This document shows positions 7,701 through 16,093 of a stretch of DNA of 22,020 nt, one piece after another (position 1 is the first letter of the stretch; every line of letters begins with the position of its first letter). Source of the DNA: CAG-882 sp050874385 (lineage in GTDB: Bacteria; Bacillota; Clostridia; Lachnospirales; Lachnospiraceae); NCBI GenBank assembly GCA_050874385.1, contig JBNMKO010000056.1, positions 1-22,020 of the forward strand. Reading direction: 5' to 3'. A program made the translations under genes and the position numbers. The notes beneath the pieces are model-generated. The model saw only the letters and a list, made by a program, of their open reading frames with translations, was not told the DNA's origin and did no database searches.

Positions 7701-8627
7701 TCAGATTTGCTCCGGAATGTCAAAGAGTGCATTGACAAAATCCTGAGAATTGAACTTCTGCAAATCGTCTATGTGCTCACCGACACCGATGTACTTAACC
7801 GGAATACCGTACTCCGCCTGAATTGCAACCGCAATTCCGCCCTTTGCGGTTCCGTCCATCTTGGTGAGAATAATTCCGGTTACATCTGCAACCTCTTTGA
7901 ACTCCTTCAACTGAGAGAGCGCATTCTGTCCTGTCGTTCCGTCGAGAACAATAAGATTTTCCCTGTACGCCTCCGGCATCTCCTTGTCTATAATTCTGTT
8001 TATCTTTCTAAGCTCCTCCATAAGATTTTTCTTGTTGTGGAGTCGCCCTGCTGTATCGCAAATAATAACATCCGCATTTCTCGCCCTTCCGGCAGATATT
8101 GCATCATATATAACAGCCGCCGGGTCTGAGCCCTCACTCTGTGATATGATATCCACACCTGAGCGGTTAGCCCATTCTGTGAGCTGCTCTATCGCCGCCG
8201 CCCTGAAAGTATCTGCTGCCGCGAGGACAACCTTCTTGCCCTGAGACTTTAACTGCGCGGCAAGCTTTCCGATGGATGTAGTCTTGCCGACACCGTTCAC
8301 ACCGATGACGAGCACTACTGACTTGCGGTTCTCGAACTCATAAGCGTTCTCGCCCAAATCCATCTGCTCCTTGATTGTGTTGATTAGAAGCTCCTTACAT
8401 GCAGCCGTATCCTTTATGTGGTTTTCCTTCACCTTCTGCTTGAGGTTTTCTATAATCTGCTCGGTTGTATTCACACCGAGGTCTCCCATGATAAGAGTCT
8501 CCTCAAGCTCCTCATAGAAATCGTCGTCAATCTTTGAAAATCCCGAAAAAACATTGTCCAATCCGTGGACAATGTTGTCTCTTGTCTTGGTAAGACCTGA
8601 GACAAGTTTCTTAAAAAATCCTGCCAT
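7701..8627 (-). CDS. ftsY: Signal recognition particle receptor FtsY
   Basis: A 308-residue SRP GTPase that docks SRP-ribosome complexes at the membrane for co-translational insertion. The acidic A domain is very short, as in many Firmicutes. The N-terminal amphipathic stretch MAGFFKKLVSGLTK resembles a membrane-targeting helix. NG-domain motifs are complete: G1 GVNGVGKTT (109-117), ADTFRAAAIEQL (139-149), G3 DTAGR (191-195) and G4 TKMD (255-258), followed by GTAKGG. AAGGAGG lies eight bases before the ATG. It follows smc in the conserved rnc-smc-ftsY order, after a 113-base gap with no clear terminator. Confidence 0.96.
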   Translation of the reverse strand: MAGFFKKLVSGLTKTRDNIVHGLDNVFSGFSKIDDDFYEELEETLIMGDLGVNTTEQIIENLKQKVKENHIKDTAACKELLINTIKEQMDLGENAYEFENRKSVVLVIGVNGVGKTTSIGKLAAQLKSQGKKVVLAAADTFRAAAIEQLTEWANRSGVDIISQSEGSDPAAVIYDAISAGRARNADVIICDTAGRLHNKKNLMEELRKINRIIDKEMPEAYRENLIVLDGTTGQNALSQLKEFKEVADVTGIILTKMDGTAKGGIAVAIQAEYGIPVKYIGVGEHIDDLQKFNSQDFVNALFDIPEQI

Positions 8628-8740
8628 CTATTTTCCTCCTTTTTCATACTAATTTCGCATCACAATACATCTAAAACCGTGTTTTTACTGCTTGGCAGCG
8701 CTTTTGCTATCTTAAATGTACTTTTTACACTATAACTATG

Positions 8741-11700
8741 TCACTGTTTTGCGCTGACTGGTTTGTCGTCGAGCTGGTCTTCGATAAGGTCAACCGACAC
8801 AAGCGTTGACACGCCCTTCTCCTGCATGGTTATACCGTACAATCTGTCAGCCGCAGCCATTGTTCCGCGTCTGTGGGTTATAACGATAAACTGGGTATTC
8901 TTTGTCAGCTTGTGCAGATACTTTGCATATCTGTCGACATTTGAATCGTCAAGTGCCGCCTCAATCTCATCCAGCAGACAAAAAGGTGACGGTTTTAAAT
9001 TCTGTATCGCAAACAGAAGTGATATCGCCGTAAGCGCTTTCTCTCCACCTGATAGCTGCATCATATTCTGCAATTTCTTTCCCGGCGGCTGTGAGATAAT
9101 CTTAATTCCTGCCTCCAAGATATCAGCGTCCTCCTCAAGCTCAAGAGTTCCCCTTCCGCCGCCAAACAATTCCTTAAACACCTTGTCAAACTCAAGCTTA
9201 ATCTCCTGAAACTTCTCAATGAACTGATTTCTCATTCCCGTGTCAAGCTCTTCAATCACCTTTATAAGGGTGTCCCTCGCCGTTATAAGGTCGTCGTGCT
9301 GCGTCTTTAGGAATATGTATCTTTCTGATACTTCCTTGTAATCCTCAATCGCGTTGACATTTACATCGCCCAGTTTTCTTATGTCGGACTTGATTGAATT
9401 GATATTTTTTCTCAGCGCATCCGGGTTTGTCAAACCATCATCCCTCAACTCTGCCGCGCGGATAAGTGTAAGCTCGTACTCGTTCCACATGTAATCTATG
9501 CGCTCGTCCCTTGTCGACTCGACTTTCTCAATTTTTCCTGAAAGTCTTAGACATTCCTTGTCGAGCGCGTTGATGCGACCTGATATCTGCTCGCGCATGT
9601 TAAAGAGTTCACGCTGCTTTTCCTGCACCTTGTCTCTCTCCTCGCGCTCCTTTGCGGTAATACCGGAATACTCGGCAATCTTTGCCTCCGCCAGTGCTAT
9701 CGCTTCATTGATTTTTGCTATGTTATCTTTCTTTTCCTGAATTTCATCGGCGGCAGAACCAAGGCTGTCCTTGATATCGTCAGCTTCTTCATTCAGCCTT
9801 GAGATTTCCCTCAAAACACGCTTTATATTCTCCTCGGCATAATTATCCTGCTGTGAAAAATTGGAGAGCTCAATGTGAAGCTTCTGCGCCTCCTCCTGCT
9901 TTTTTGCAAGCTCGGACTTATTCTTCTCAATCTGCGCATTGCTTTCATTTATCCTGTCGGTCAGTTCCCTGTCAATTCTCTCCGACTCCGAAAGCGTTAC
10001 CTTACATGCATCAATCTCGGCATTTATCTGGATAATTGTATTCTCGATTTCATCCGACTCACGCCTGCTGTTGGTGTACGCTCTTTTTAACTCTTCCTGC
10101 TTTTTCGCGGCAGTATCATAATTCATAACCGCCGTGTTTTCTGCAAGCTGTTTATCCAAAATTGCAGCCTTTACCTGCTCAATCTCGCCTTTTAGAGTAT
10201 TAAGTATTTCCCTCGCCGATGCAAGCTCCGTCTCCGCATTTTTCAACTTCGCCTCATTGCGCATTATGGACGCTTCAAGCTCCTCTATCTCCCTTCGGCG
10301 GCCAAGCAGATTGCTGTTATTCTTAAATGCACCTCCGGACATCGAACCGCCGGGACTTAACATATCTCCCTCAAGAGTGACAATTCTAAGAGAGTGCCTG
10401 TACTTCCTTGCGATGGCGAGCGCGTTATCAATATGGTCTACAACCAAAATCCTTCCGAGAAGGTATCTTGCAAGCTCATCAAACTCACTGTCACACTCCA
10501 CAAGCTGATTTGCAAAGCCGACAGCGCCTTTTTCCTTGACAAGCTGGGCATCGACCTTGACATCCCTTCCGCTTATTGCCGACAAAGGAAGAAATGTAGC
10601 CCTGCCGTACTTATTCTGCTTTAAAAATCCGATAAGACCTTTTGCCGTCTCCTCATTGTCCGTCACGATATTCTGAATACTTCCGCCAAGAGCCGTCTCT
10701 ATTGCTGTCTCATACTGCTTCTTGGTCTTTATAATGTCCGCAACAACTCCGATAATTCCCTTATTGCTGTCCTTTTGCTCCATCACTTTTCTGATACTGT
10801 TTCCATATCCGTCGTATCTCTCAGTGATATTTCTCAGCGACTCAAGCCTTGAGCTCTCACCCATGACCAGACGATTAAGACCATTTATATCGCCATTTAA
10901 TTTGTTAACCGTATCCTTTAGTGATAGCTGTCTCTTCTCCTTATCGGAGAGTGTTCCCGTCAACGAACCAAGCTCCGCCCTCACATTGTCAAGCTCCGCC
11001 TGCAACAAATCAAGACTCTGTTTCTGCGTGTCCTCATCACTCTTGCAGTTGATAAGCCTTCTTGTGAGTTCCGCCTTACGGATGTTAACCTGCTCTAACA
11101 AAGTAACATTCTTTTGAAGCTTTGCCTTTATCTGACCGCGCTCATTGAGATTATCTATGACATCATCCTTACAGCTCTCAACAGCTCTCTCAAGTTCGGC
11201 AATCTCATCACCTAATTTCTTTACCTGCAAATCTGCCTCTTTGCAGTCGGACTTCATATCATCGAGGTGGTCTGTAAGCTTAAATCTGTCAGCTATAAGC
11301 TTATTCTTCTCCTCCTCGTAGTCTAAAAGACGCTCCTTTATAGCGTCAAGCCGTCTGTTAAACTGCTCATCGCTTACAAGCACGGACTTAATCTGCTCGT
11401 TCAAAAGGTCTATCTGGCTTGAAAGCCTGTTCTTGTCAATCTGCGCCTGACTTGCAACGTTACTGTTCTCCTCAATGGTGTGGTTTAACTTTTCAAGCTG
11501 CTCACCGTTCTGCTCGTACTGCGCTCCCGTGCTGTCAAACTCACTCTGTGCAGCCTTTAGCTCCTTGTCCGCCACCGAAAACGCTTCATTGAATTTTTCA
11601 AGCTCCGCCTTAAATTCATCAGCCTCGATTAAGAAAAGATTTACATCATTTTTCTTTAACTCTTCCTTGAACTTTAAATACTCCTTAGCCTTCTGCGCCT

Positions 11701-12322
11701 GACTTTCAAGCGGGCCCACCTGCTTTTCAAGCTCTGCCAAAATATCGTTCACACGCACAAGATTATTGCTCTCATCGTCAAGCTTTTTCTGTGCGGCGGC
11801 TTTGCGCCTCTTAAACTTGACAATTCCCGCCGCCTCGTCGAAGAGCTCTCTCCTCTCCTCGGGCTTTCCGCTCAAAATCCTGTCAATCTGTCCCTGACCT
11901 ATGATGGAATAGCCTTCTTTGCCTATTCCCGTATCATAAAAGAGTTCATTGATATCCCTGAGCCTGCACGACGAGCCATTCATAAGATACTCGCTCTCAC
12001 CCGAACGGAATACCTTTCGTGTAATTGTAACCTGGTCAAATTCAACCGGAAGTGCGTGGTCGGAATTGTCAATCGTTATCGCCACGCTGGCATAGCTCAC
12101 CGGCTTTCTAAGCTCCGTTCCGGCAAAGATGACATCCTCCATCTTGCCTCCTCGAAGCTGCTTTGCGCTCTGCTCTCCGAGCACCCATCTAACCGCATCG
12201 CCGATATTGCTCTTACCGCTTCCGTTAGGCCCCACAATGCCCGTTATGCCATTGTGAAACTCAAATACTAATCTGTTGGCAAAGGACTTAAAGCCCTGTA
12301 CCTCTATGGATTTTAAATACAT
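8741..12322 (-). CDS. smc: Chromosome partition protein Smc
   Basis: A 1193-residue SMC ATPase, the typical bacterial length. With ScpA and ScpB (not in this window) it forms condensin, which organises and segregates the chromosome. The N-terminal head carries Walker A GPNGSGKS (31-38) and the RGGKMEDVIFAGT region. Two long coiled coils (about 165-500 and 680-1030) flank a hinge near residues 510-660; GGSMSGGA follows it. The C-terminal head has the ABC signature LSGGEKALTA (from 1090) and Walker B FCLLDE (1114-1119), with the D-loop DDSNVD after it. The start overlaps the rnc 3' end by context: nine bases after the rnc stop, with AGGAAG upstream. Confidence 0.97.
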   Translation of the reverse strand: MYLKSIEVQGFKSFANRLVFEFHNGITGIVGPNGSGKSNIGDAVRWVLGEQSAKQLRGGKMEDVIFAGTELRKPVSYASVAITIDNSDHALPVEFDQVTITRKVFRSGESEYLMNGSSCRLRDINELFYDTGIGKEGYSIIGQGQIDRILSGKPEERRELFDEAAGIVKFKRRKAAAQKKLDDESNNLVRVNDILAELEKQVGPLESQAQKAKEYLKFKEELKKNDVNLFLIEADEFKAELEKFNEAFSVADKELKAAQSEFDSTGAQYEQNGEQLEKLNHTIEENSNVASQAQIDKNRLSSQIDLLNEQIKSVLVSDEQFNRRLDAIKERLLDYEEEKNKLIADRFKLTDHLDDMKSDCKEADLQVKKLGDEIAELERAVESCKDDVIDNLNERGQIKAKLQKNVTLLEQVNIRKAELTRRLINCKSDEDTQKQSLDLLQAELDNVRAELGSLTGTLSDKEKRQLSLKDTVNKLNGDINGLNRLVMGESSRLESLRNITERYDGYGNSIRKVMEQKDSNKGIIGVVADIIKTKKQYETAIETALGGSIQNIVTDNEETAKGLIGFLKQNKYGRATFLPLSAISGRDVKVDAQLVKEKGAVGFANQLVECDSEFDELARYLLGRILVVDHIDNALAIARKYRHSLRIVTLEGDMLSPGGSMSGGAFKNNSNLLGRRREIEELEASIMRNEAKLKNAETELASAREILNTLKGEIEQVKAAILDKQLAENTAVMNYDTAAKKQEELKRAYTNSRRESDEIENTIIQINAEIDACKVTLSESERIDRELTDRINESNAQIEKNKSELAKKQEEAQKLHIELSNFSQQDNYAEENIKRVLREISRLNEEADDIKDSLGSAADEIQEKKDNIAKINEAIALAEAKIAEYSGITAKEREERDKVQEKQRELFNMREQISGRINALDKECLRLSGKIEKVESTRDERIDYMWNEYELTLIRAAELRDDGLTNPDALRKNINSIKSDIRKLGDVNVNAIEDYKEVSERYIFLKTQHDDLITARDTLIKVIEELDTGMRNQFIEKFQEIKLEFDKVFKELFGGGRGTLELEEDADILEAGIKIISQPPGKKLQNMMQLSGGEKALTAISLLFAIQNLKPSPFCLLDEIEAALDDSNVDRYAKYLHKLTKNTQFIVITHRRGTMAAADRLYGITMQEKGVSTLVSVDLIEDQLDDKPVSAKQ

Positions 12323-12331
12323 ATTATCTTC

Positions 12332-13024
12332 CTACTTAGACTGTCTTATTTTGAGTATGGCATTGTATGCCGCCGCCTGCTGAGCAGCCTTCTTTGTATG
12401 CCCCTCGCCCTCACCGATAACATCTCCATTGCACTTTACAACCGCCGTGAAATGCGTGTCGTGGTCAGGCCCACTCTCGCCGGTAATCTCGTATTCCGGT
12501 TCAAAACCACTATCCTTTTGAAGAAGCTCCTGCAATATAGTCTTGCTGTCGTAAAACAGCTTCTTGTTGTCTATGTCCTCAAGAATAAATCTTCTGATAT
12601 ATCTCTGTGCCGGCTCAAAGCCACCATCGCGGTATATCGCCCCGATAACTGCCTCCATGGCATCAGAAGTGATGGAATCCCTGTTTCTTCCACCTGTGTG
12701 TTCCTCACCTTTGCTCAGAAGTATCCACTCACCAAGCTTAATCTGCCTGCTGCACAGCGCAAGCGTCGGCTCACAAACTATGCTCGCGCGAAGCTTAGTC
12801 AGCTCTCCCTCCGTCTTATCAGGATATTTTTCAAAAAGATAGTCGCTCACGGTAACTTCAAGTACCGCATCACCTAAGAACTCAAGGCGCTCATTGCTCT
12901 GATTCTTAAGCCTTTTAATCTCATTACAGTATGAGCTGTGTGTGAGTGCCCTCTCAAGCAGTCTCTTGTTTTTGAACTCATAGCCTATAATTTTCTCGAA
13001 TTTTTCTAACTGTACATCAGTCAT
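12332..13024 (-). CDS. rnc: Ribonuclease III
   Basis: A 230-residue endonuclease that cuts double-stranded RNA, processing rRNA precursors and some mRNAs. The signature ERLEFLGDAVL (45-55) contains the metal ligands Glu48 and Asp52; the second pair is Asp121 and Glu124 in SDAMEAVIGAIYRDGG. A dsRNA-binding domain fills about residues 157-228, ending in GEGEGHTKKAAQQAAAYNA. The ATG at 13024 has GGAG seven bases upstream. Its stop codon lies inside the smc ribosome binding region, so the two are translationally close. No promoter is visible in the short gap after the acpP hairpin, so readthrough from plsX-acpP probably supplies it. Confidence 0.96.
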   Translation of the reverse strand: MTDVQLEKFEKIIGYEFKNKRLLERALTHSSYCNEIKRLKNQSNERLEFLGDAVLEVTVSDYLFEKYPDKTEGELTKLRASIVCEPTLALCSRQIKLGEWILLSKGEEHTGGRNRDSITSDAMEAVIGAIYRDGGFEPAQRYIRRFILEDIDNKKLFYDSKTILQELLQKDSGFEPEYEITGESGPDHDTHFTAVVKCNGDVIGEGEGHTKKAAQQAAAYNAILKIRQSK

Positions 13025-13074
13025 AGCTCTACTCCATGCGCCTCCGTTTTTTTGTTAATCCTCTCATTAAGAAA

Positions 13075-13100
13075 AAGAGCCCACATGACAATGGGCTTTT
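13075..13100. terminator. Bidirectional hairpin between acpP and rnc
   Basis: AGCCCA (13078-13083) pairs with TGGGCT (13092-13097). It is flanked by an A-run on the left and a T-run on the right, so each strand shows a stem followed by T's (CTTTTTCTT on the minus strand). It should terminate or attenuate plsX-acpP transcription before rnc. Confidence 0.75.
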
Positions 13101-13126
13101 TTCTTAATAATCTACGTTTACTCCAA

Positions 13127-13357
13127 TTAATTGAGAGCATTCTTAATCTGCTCAACAGCATCTGCTACAGTTGAAATATTTTCAGCAGCGTCATTAGGAA
13201 TCTCAATGTCGAACTCCTCCTCGATACCCATGATAATCTGGAATACATCGAGAGAATCTGCTCCGAGGTCATCAACGAATGTCTTATCCATTGTAACTTC
13301 ATCCGCATCAATGTTTAAAACCTCTGCAATAATTGACTGTAACTTTTCAAATTCCAT
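13127..13357 (-). CDS. acpP: Acyl carrier protein
   Basis: A 76-residue acidic helical protein that carries fatty acyl intermediates on phosphopantetheine. The attachment serine is Ser35 in DDLGADSLDVFQ, followed by the helix II recognition segment GIEEEFDIEIP. Length and sequence are standard. It lies 39 bases after plsX, its usual neighbour in Firmicutes, which converts acyl-ACP to acyl-phosphate. Confidence 0.97.
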   Translation of the reverse strand: MEFEKLQSIIAEVLNIDADEVTMDKTFVDDLGADSLDVFQIIMGIEEEFDIEIPNDAAENISTVADAVEQIKNALN

Positions 13358-13396
13358 TTTTAAATACTTCCTTCCTTTTATAAAAAATTCTTGATT

Positions 13397-14419
13397 TTAC
13401 TGTGCGTCAGCCTGCTCTGCGGCTATAGACGCCTTAATTTTATCGTTAATTCCCTGTTCCTTGAATGTCAGACATTGAAGGACGGAATTACACACCTCTT
13501 TAGCCTTAGCATTTCCGTGGGTCTTCACCACAAGACCGTTAAGACCTATCATCGGTGCACCGCCATACTCGGTGGCATCGAACTTCTTGAGTGTCTTCTT
13601 GAGTGCCGGCTTGACAAGCAAAGCACCAGTCTTACTTCTAAGGTCGGTCATCATACCTTCCTTAATCATGCCGATAAGAGTACTTCCCATGCCCTCATAC
13701 AGCTTGAGTATTACATTTCCGACAAAAGCCTCCGTGACGATTACATCGACATTTCCCTCCGGGATATCTCTCGCCTCAACGCTTCCCACAAAATTAATCT
13801 CCTTACATTCCTTTAAGAGTGGGTACGTCTCCTTGACAAGCTGGTTGCCCTTCTCCTCCTCAGCTCCGATATTTACTATCGCAACTTTAGGATTTTTTAT
13901 GCCAAGCACATACTCCATATAGATGGAACCCATCTTGGCAAACTGGAGAAGATGTGCAGGTCTCGCATCGACATTCGCTCCGCAGTCCACCAAAAGCGAA
14001 ACCCCCTTCTTGGTAGGGATAAGCGGTGCAAAAGGCGGTCTGTCAACACCCTTTATTCTGCCGACTATAAGCTGACCACCGACTAAGATGGCACCTGAGC
14101 TTCCCGCCGAGACAAAGGCATCAGCCTCCCCTTTCTTTACAAGGTTAAGAGCAACCACAATCGACGAATCCTTCTTGCGTCGGATAGCCATCACAGGCGG
14201 CTCACCCGTCTCAATAATCTCCGTGGCATTAACAATCTGAATAGCGTTCTCTCTGTATGTATATTTTTTAAGTTCCTCCGAAACAACACTCTCCTGTCCG
14301 ACAAGTTTCACCACAATATTCTCATTCTGTGAAACCGCATCGACAACACCCTTGACAATCTCCACCGGAGCATTATCTCCACCCATGGCATCAACAGCTA
14401 CTATAACTTTTTCCTGCAT
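13397..14419 (-). CDS. plsX: Phosphate acyltransferase PlsX
   Basis: A 340-residue enzyme that converts acyl-ACP and phosphate to acyl-phosphate, the donor for PlsY in phosphatidic acid synthesis. The N-terminus VIVAVDAMGGDNAP and the segments AFVSAGSSGAILVGG and PMIGLNGLVVKTHGNA are family hallmarks. The ATG at 14419 has AGAGGAG seven bases upstream. It is the first gene of plsX-acpP and has its own promoter. The usual upstream partners in many Firmicutes, a DUF177 gene and rpmF, are not here; an AT-rich accessory region begins instead. Confidence 0.96.
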   Translation of the reverse strand: MQEKVIVAVDAMGGDNAPVEIVKGVVDAVSQNENIVVKLVGQESVVSEELKKYTYRENAIQIVNATEIIETGEPPVMAIRRKKDSSIVVALNLVKKGEADAFVSAGSSGAILVGGQLIVGRIKGVDRPPFAPLIPTKKGVSLLVDCGANVDARPAHLLQFAKMGSIYMEYVLGIKNPKVAIVNIGAEEEKGNQLVKETYPLLKECKEINFVGSVEARDIPEGNVDVIVTEAFVGNVILKLYEGMGSTLIGMIKEGMMTDLRSKTGALLVKPALKKTLKKFDATEYGGAPMIGLNGLVVKTHGNAKAKEVCNSVLQCLTFKEQGINDKIKASIAAEQADAQ

Positions 14420-14459
14420 AAATATTCTCCTCTTTCAATCCATGACAACCACTTCATAC

Positions 14460-14488
14460 ATAATACAAGATTGTATTTCAGAAATCAA
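14460..14488 (-). promoter_or_regulatory. plsX promoter
   Basis: Minus-strand -35 TTGATT (14488-14483), 17-base spacer, -10 TATTAT (14465-14460). It starts the plsX-acpP transcript with a 5' UTR of roughly 35 bases. I saw no FapR-like palindrome. Confidence 0.7.
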
Positions 14489-14535
14489 TACCTTTTTTTA
14501 TCGTCGCTTTGCCATTGGGGACGATGTTTTGAACC

Positions 14536-14715
14536 CTAATGAATGTCACCACCGGCTGACATTATACGGATAATTGCATTTTCGTCATCTTTTAATTCTT
14601 GTTCTTGATTATGTATACCAAACAGTAGTCGTAAAGTTCTATAAAAAGCTCCGGGAGCTACCAACCTATAATTACGATTTAAAAATATAAAAATTAAATT
14701 TTTATAAATAAAGTA
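14536..14715 (-). pseudogene. Orphan coding remnant upstream of plsX
   Basis: A minus-strand frame is open for 59 codons, ends at TAG (14538-14536) and has no start codon or ribosome binding site. The last 47 residues look like real protein: RNYRLVAPGAFYRTLRLLFG, then IHNQEQELKDDENAIIRIMS and AGGDIH. The first dozen residues are low-complexity and AT-derived. I do not recognise the family. It may be the 3' end of a gene cut by the deletion or insertion that created the accessory region. Confidence 0.4.
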
Positions 14716-14724
14716 TTAAATAAA

Positions 14725-14764
14725 TATGAAAGGACAGATATAAAAATATATCTGTCCTTTCATA
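14725..14764. repeat. Perfect 18-bp inverted repeat (hairpin)
   Basis: ATGAAAGGACAGATATA (14726-14742) and its exact reverse complement (14747-14763) surround AAAA; an outer T-A pair makes 18 bp. It lies 72 bases after the DUF4160 stop. It may end that transcript, although the following sequence (ATTTATTTAATAC) is only a loose T-tract. It could also be a mobile-element scar. Confidence 0.65.
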
Positions 14765-14835
14765 ACTTATAAAAATGCTATGAGACTGTGCTCCATTCTA
14801 AATATTTATATGCTTTCACATATCCTCTTGAACAA

Positions 14836-15144
14836 CTATCTTTCTAAATCATCGCCTTCCATTTCTCGGTCATTGTAAAAAGAAATTTCCCCAAAATTAT
14901 TTTTCCACTTTTCTATAATTTCATCTGAAAATACCGAAACAGCCTTTAAAATTCTTTTTAAATCTTTTGAAGCAATTTCATCATTATTGTTTTCTAATTT
15001 TACCGTTCCATTTTCTAATATCCATATTTTTGTTGCATTTTTATGCAAATCTTTAGATACATGAATATGTATTGGTTCTAGTGGAACCCCTTCATTACTC
15101 CAAAAATATACACCATATCCGAATAATTTCATAACTTTTGGCAT
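14836..15144 (-). CDS. DUF4160 domain protein
   Basis: A 102-residue small protein matching the DUF4160 pattern: MPKVMKLFGYGVYFWSNEG, then the histidine motif PIHIHVSK, a short beta segment (ATKIWILENGTVKLE) and a helical end with LKRILKAV and EKWKNNFGE. The biochemical role of DUF4160 is unknown to me; its genes are often found beside another small gene (commonly DUF2442) and have been suspected to be toxin-antitoxin-like. AGGGGG lies seven bases upstream of the ATG. It follows the 88-residue gene by 19 bases, so they form a pair. The C-terminal REMEGDDLER tail is acidic. Confidence 0.75.
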   Translation of the reverse strand: MPKVMKLFGYGVYFWSNEGVPLEPIHIHVSKDLHKNATKIWILENGTVKLENNNDEIASKDLKRILKAVSVFSDEIIEKWKNNFGEISFYNDREMEGDDLER

Positions 15145-15163
15145 TATTTATCCCCCTGATAAA

Positions 15164-15430
15164 TTATTTATTCTCAATATCATGAACATAGTCCAATATT
15201 TCAGCTGATAATTCATGAATTTTATTTAATATATTATTTAATTCATTATCTGTAAAATTTTTAACAGTTATAATTTCCTCTTGTGGCAATTTAATTTGCA
15301 AATTGGAAAAATCATCAGCTTCCGGGTTCCACTGCTCTACATTAAGAATTATAGACCCATCTTTGTCCGGTTTTGAGGATGTAACTTCAATATCATTTTT
15401 TCCATAAATGGTTGCTATTGGATAAATCAT
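15164..15430 (-). CDS. Hypothetical 88-residue partner of DUF4160
   Basis: A small acidic protein with no family I recognise. The N-terminal half is beta-rich (MIYPIATIYGKNDIEVTSSK; SIILNVEQWNPEADDF) and the C-terminal half is helical (NELNNILNKIHELSAEILDY). AGGAGA lies eight bases upstream of ATG 15430, and an extended -10 promoter lies just above. It is cotranscribed with the DUF4160 gene. It occupies the place that a DUF2442 gene often holds next to DUF4160, but its sequence does not resemble DUF2442 to my eye. Membership in a two-gene module is inference. Confidence 0.65.
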   Translation of the reverse strand: MIYPIATIYGKNDIEVTSSKPDKDGSIILNVEQWNPEADDFSNLQIKLPQEEIITVKNFTDNELNNILNKIHELSAEILDYVHDIENK

Positions 15431-15457
15431 AATAATATCTCCTATTCTTTTTTTTAC

Positions 15458-15466
15458 ATTATAACA
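15458..15466 (-). promoter_or_regulatory. Extended -10 promoter for the DUF4160 pair
   Basis: TGTTATAAT on the minus strand (15466-15458) matches an extended -10 element (TG-N-TATAAT). No good -35 is present at 16-18 bases. It lies 28 bases upstream of the start codon at 15430, giving a short leader. Confidence 0.6.
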
Positions 15467-15524
15467 TATCTTATCATTTTAAGGAACCATTTTAATTACT
15501 TTTTTTCCACCCCCTCCTAATTTT

Positions 15525-16030
15525 TTACCAATACCGAATACTCTTATTCAAAGTATTCGGTATTACCTGATGTAATGGATATGGACAATGCTCCTCCGGT
15601 AATGGTGGATATTCAGTAGTCTCTTCTAATTTTGTTCCCTCAGCAGTAACAGTATCTGTTGTACCACATACCGAACATGTTGCTGTCTTAGTCCCATCTG
15701 ACTCTGTTGTTGCATCATTGTTATATACATAATCTCCAAAACTGTGTACATGTTCTTCCTTGCTAATCAGTACCCATCATAACACGCATCAAGCCAGTAC
15801 CAGCCGTCAGAAACAGGGTCATATATCTCGCGGTCTCTTATCACTCCATCACCTATAACCCCATATGCATCATCATATGTTCCCTGTTTTACATCATTTT
15901 CATACCAGAATGAGTTTCCATTCTCCGTTTTCCAACCCATCGAGCCTCCAAAAGCTGTAACTGTAGTCATCATAATACCTGTAACTGTGGTAGCAACTGT
16001 AAAAATGATTGATTTCGTTTCTCTTCCCAT
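15525..16030 (-). pseudogene. Secreted cell-surface protein, frameshifted and shortened
   Basis: The first frame (16030-15767, 87 residues) opens MGRETKSIIFTVATTVTG, a signal peptide, and then a Trp/Tyr-rich segment (GNSFWYENDVKQGTYDD; SDGWYWLDACYDG) of a type seen in secreted Lachnospiraceae proteins. It stops at TGA. The next frame continues directly with SKEEHVHSFGDYVYNNDATT, then TATCSVCGTTDTVTAEGTKL, a Cys-x2-Cys repeat also typical of such surface proteins, ending at TAA 15527-15525. One added base near 15775 would join them (DACYDG-VLISKEEH). Family members are usually much longer, so an internal deletion is likely too. AAGGAG precedes the start. It may be cotranscribed with the 57-residue gene upstream. 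Confidence 0.65.
15530..15564. repeat. 13-bp perfect inverted repeat
   Basis: AATACCGAATACT (15530-15542) pairs exactly with AGTATTCGGTATT (15552-15564) around a 9-base loop. It lies at the end of the secreted-protein remnant. On the minus strand no T-run follows (GGTAAAAAATT), so it is at best a poor terminator on that strand; reading plus, no T-run follows either. Confidence 0.6.
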
Positions 16031-16093
16031 ATACGTTTTCTCTCCTTTTTGGTAATTCCACCATATATTTGCATTTGTATTATTTATAATTTT

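Noticed and set aside
8763..12271. Many plus-strand ORFs of 60-150 residues opposite smc
   Set aside because: They are antisense shadows of a well-recognised 1193-residue gene, lack ribosome binding sites and have Ser/Leu/Cys-rich translations typical of reversed coding sequence.
13025..13060. Two-codon ORF (ATG GAG TAG) after GGAGG before rnc
   Set aside because: The spacing to GGAGG is only three bases and such short frames occur by chance; rnc has its own GGAG seven bases before its ATG.
14503..14526. Hairpin ATCGTC...GACGAT as a terminator upstream of plsX
   Set aside because: On the minus strand it is followed by A's rather than T's, and the loop is 12 bases or more; it does not fit a terminator in the direction needed.
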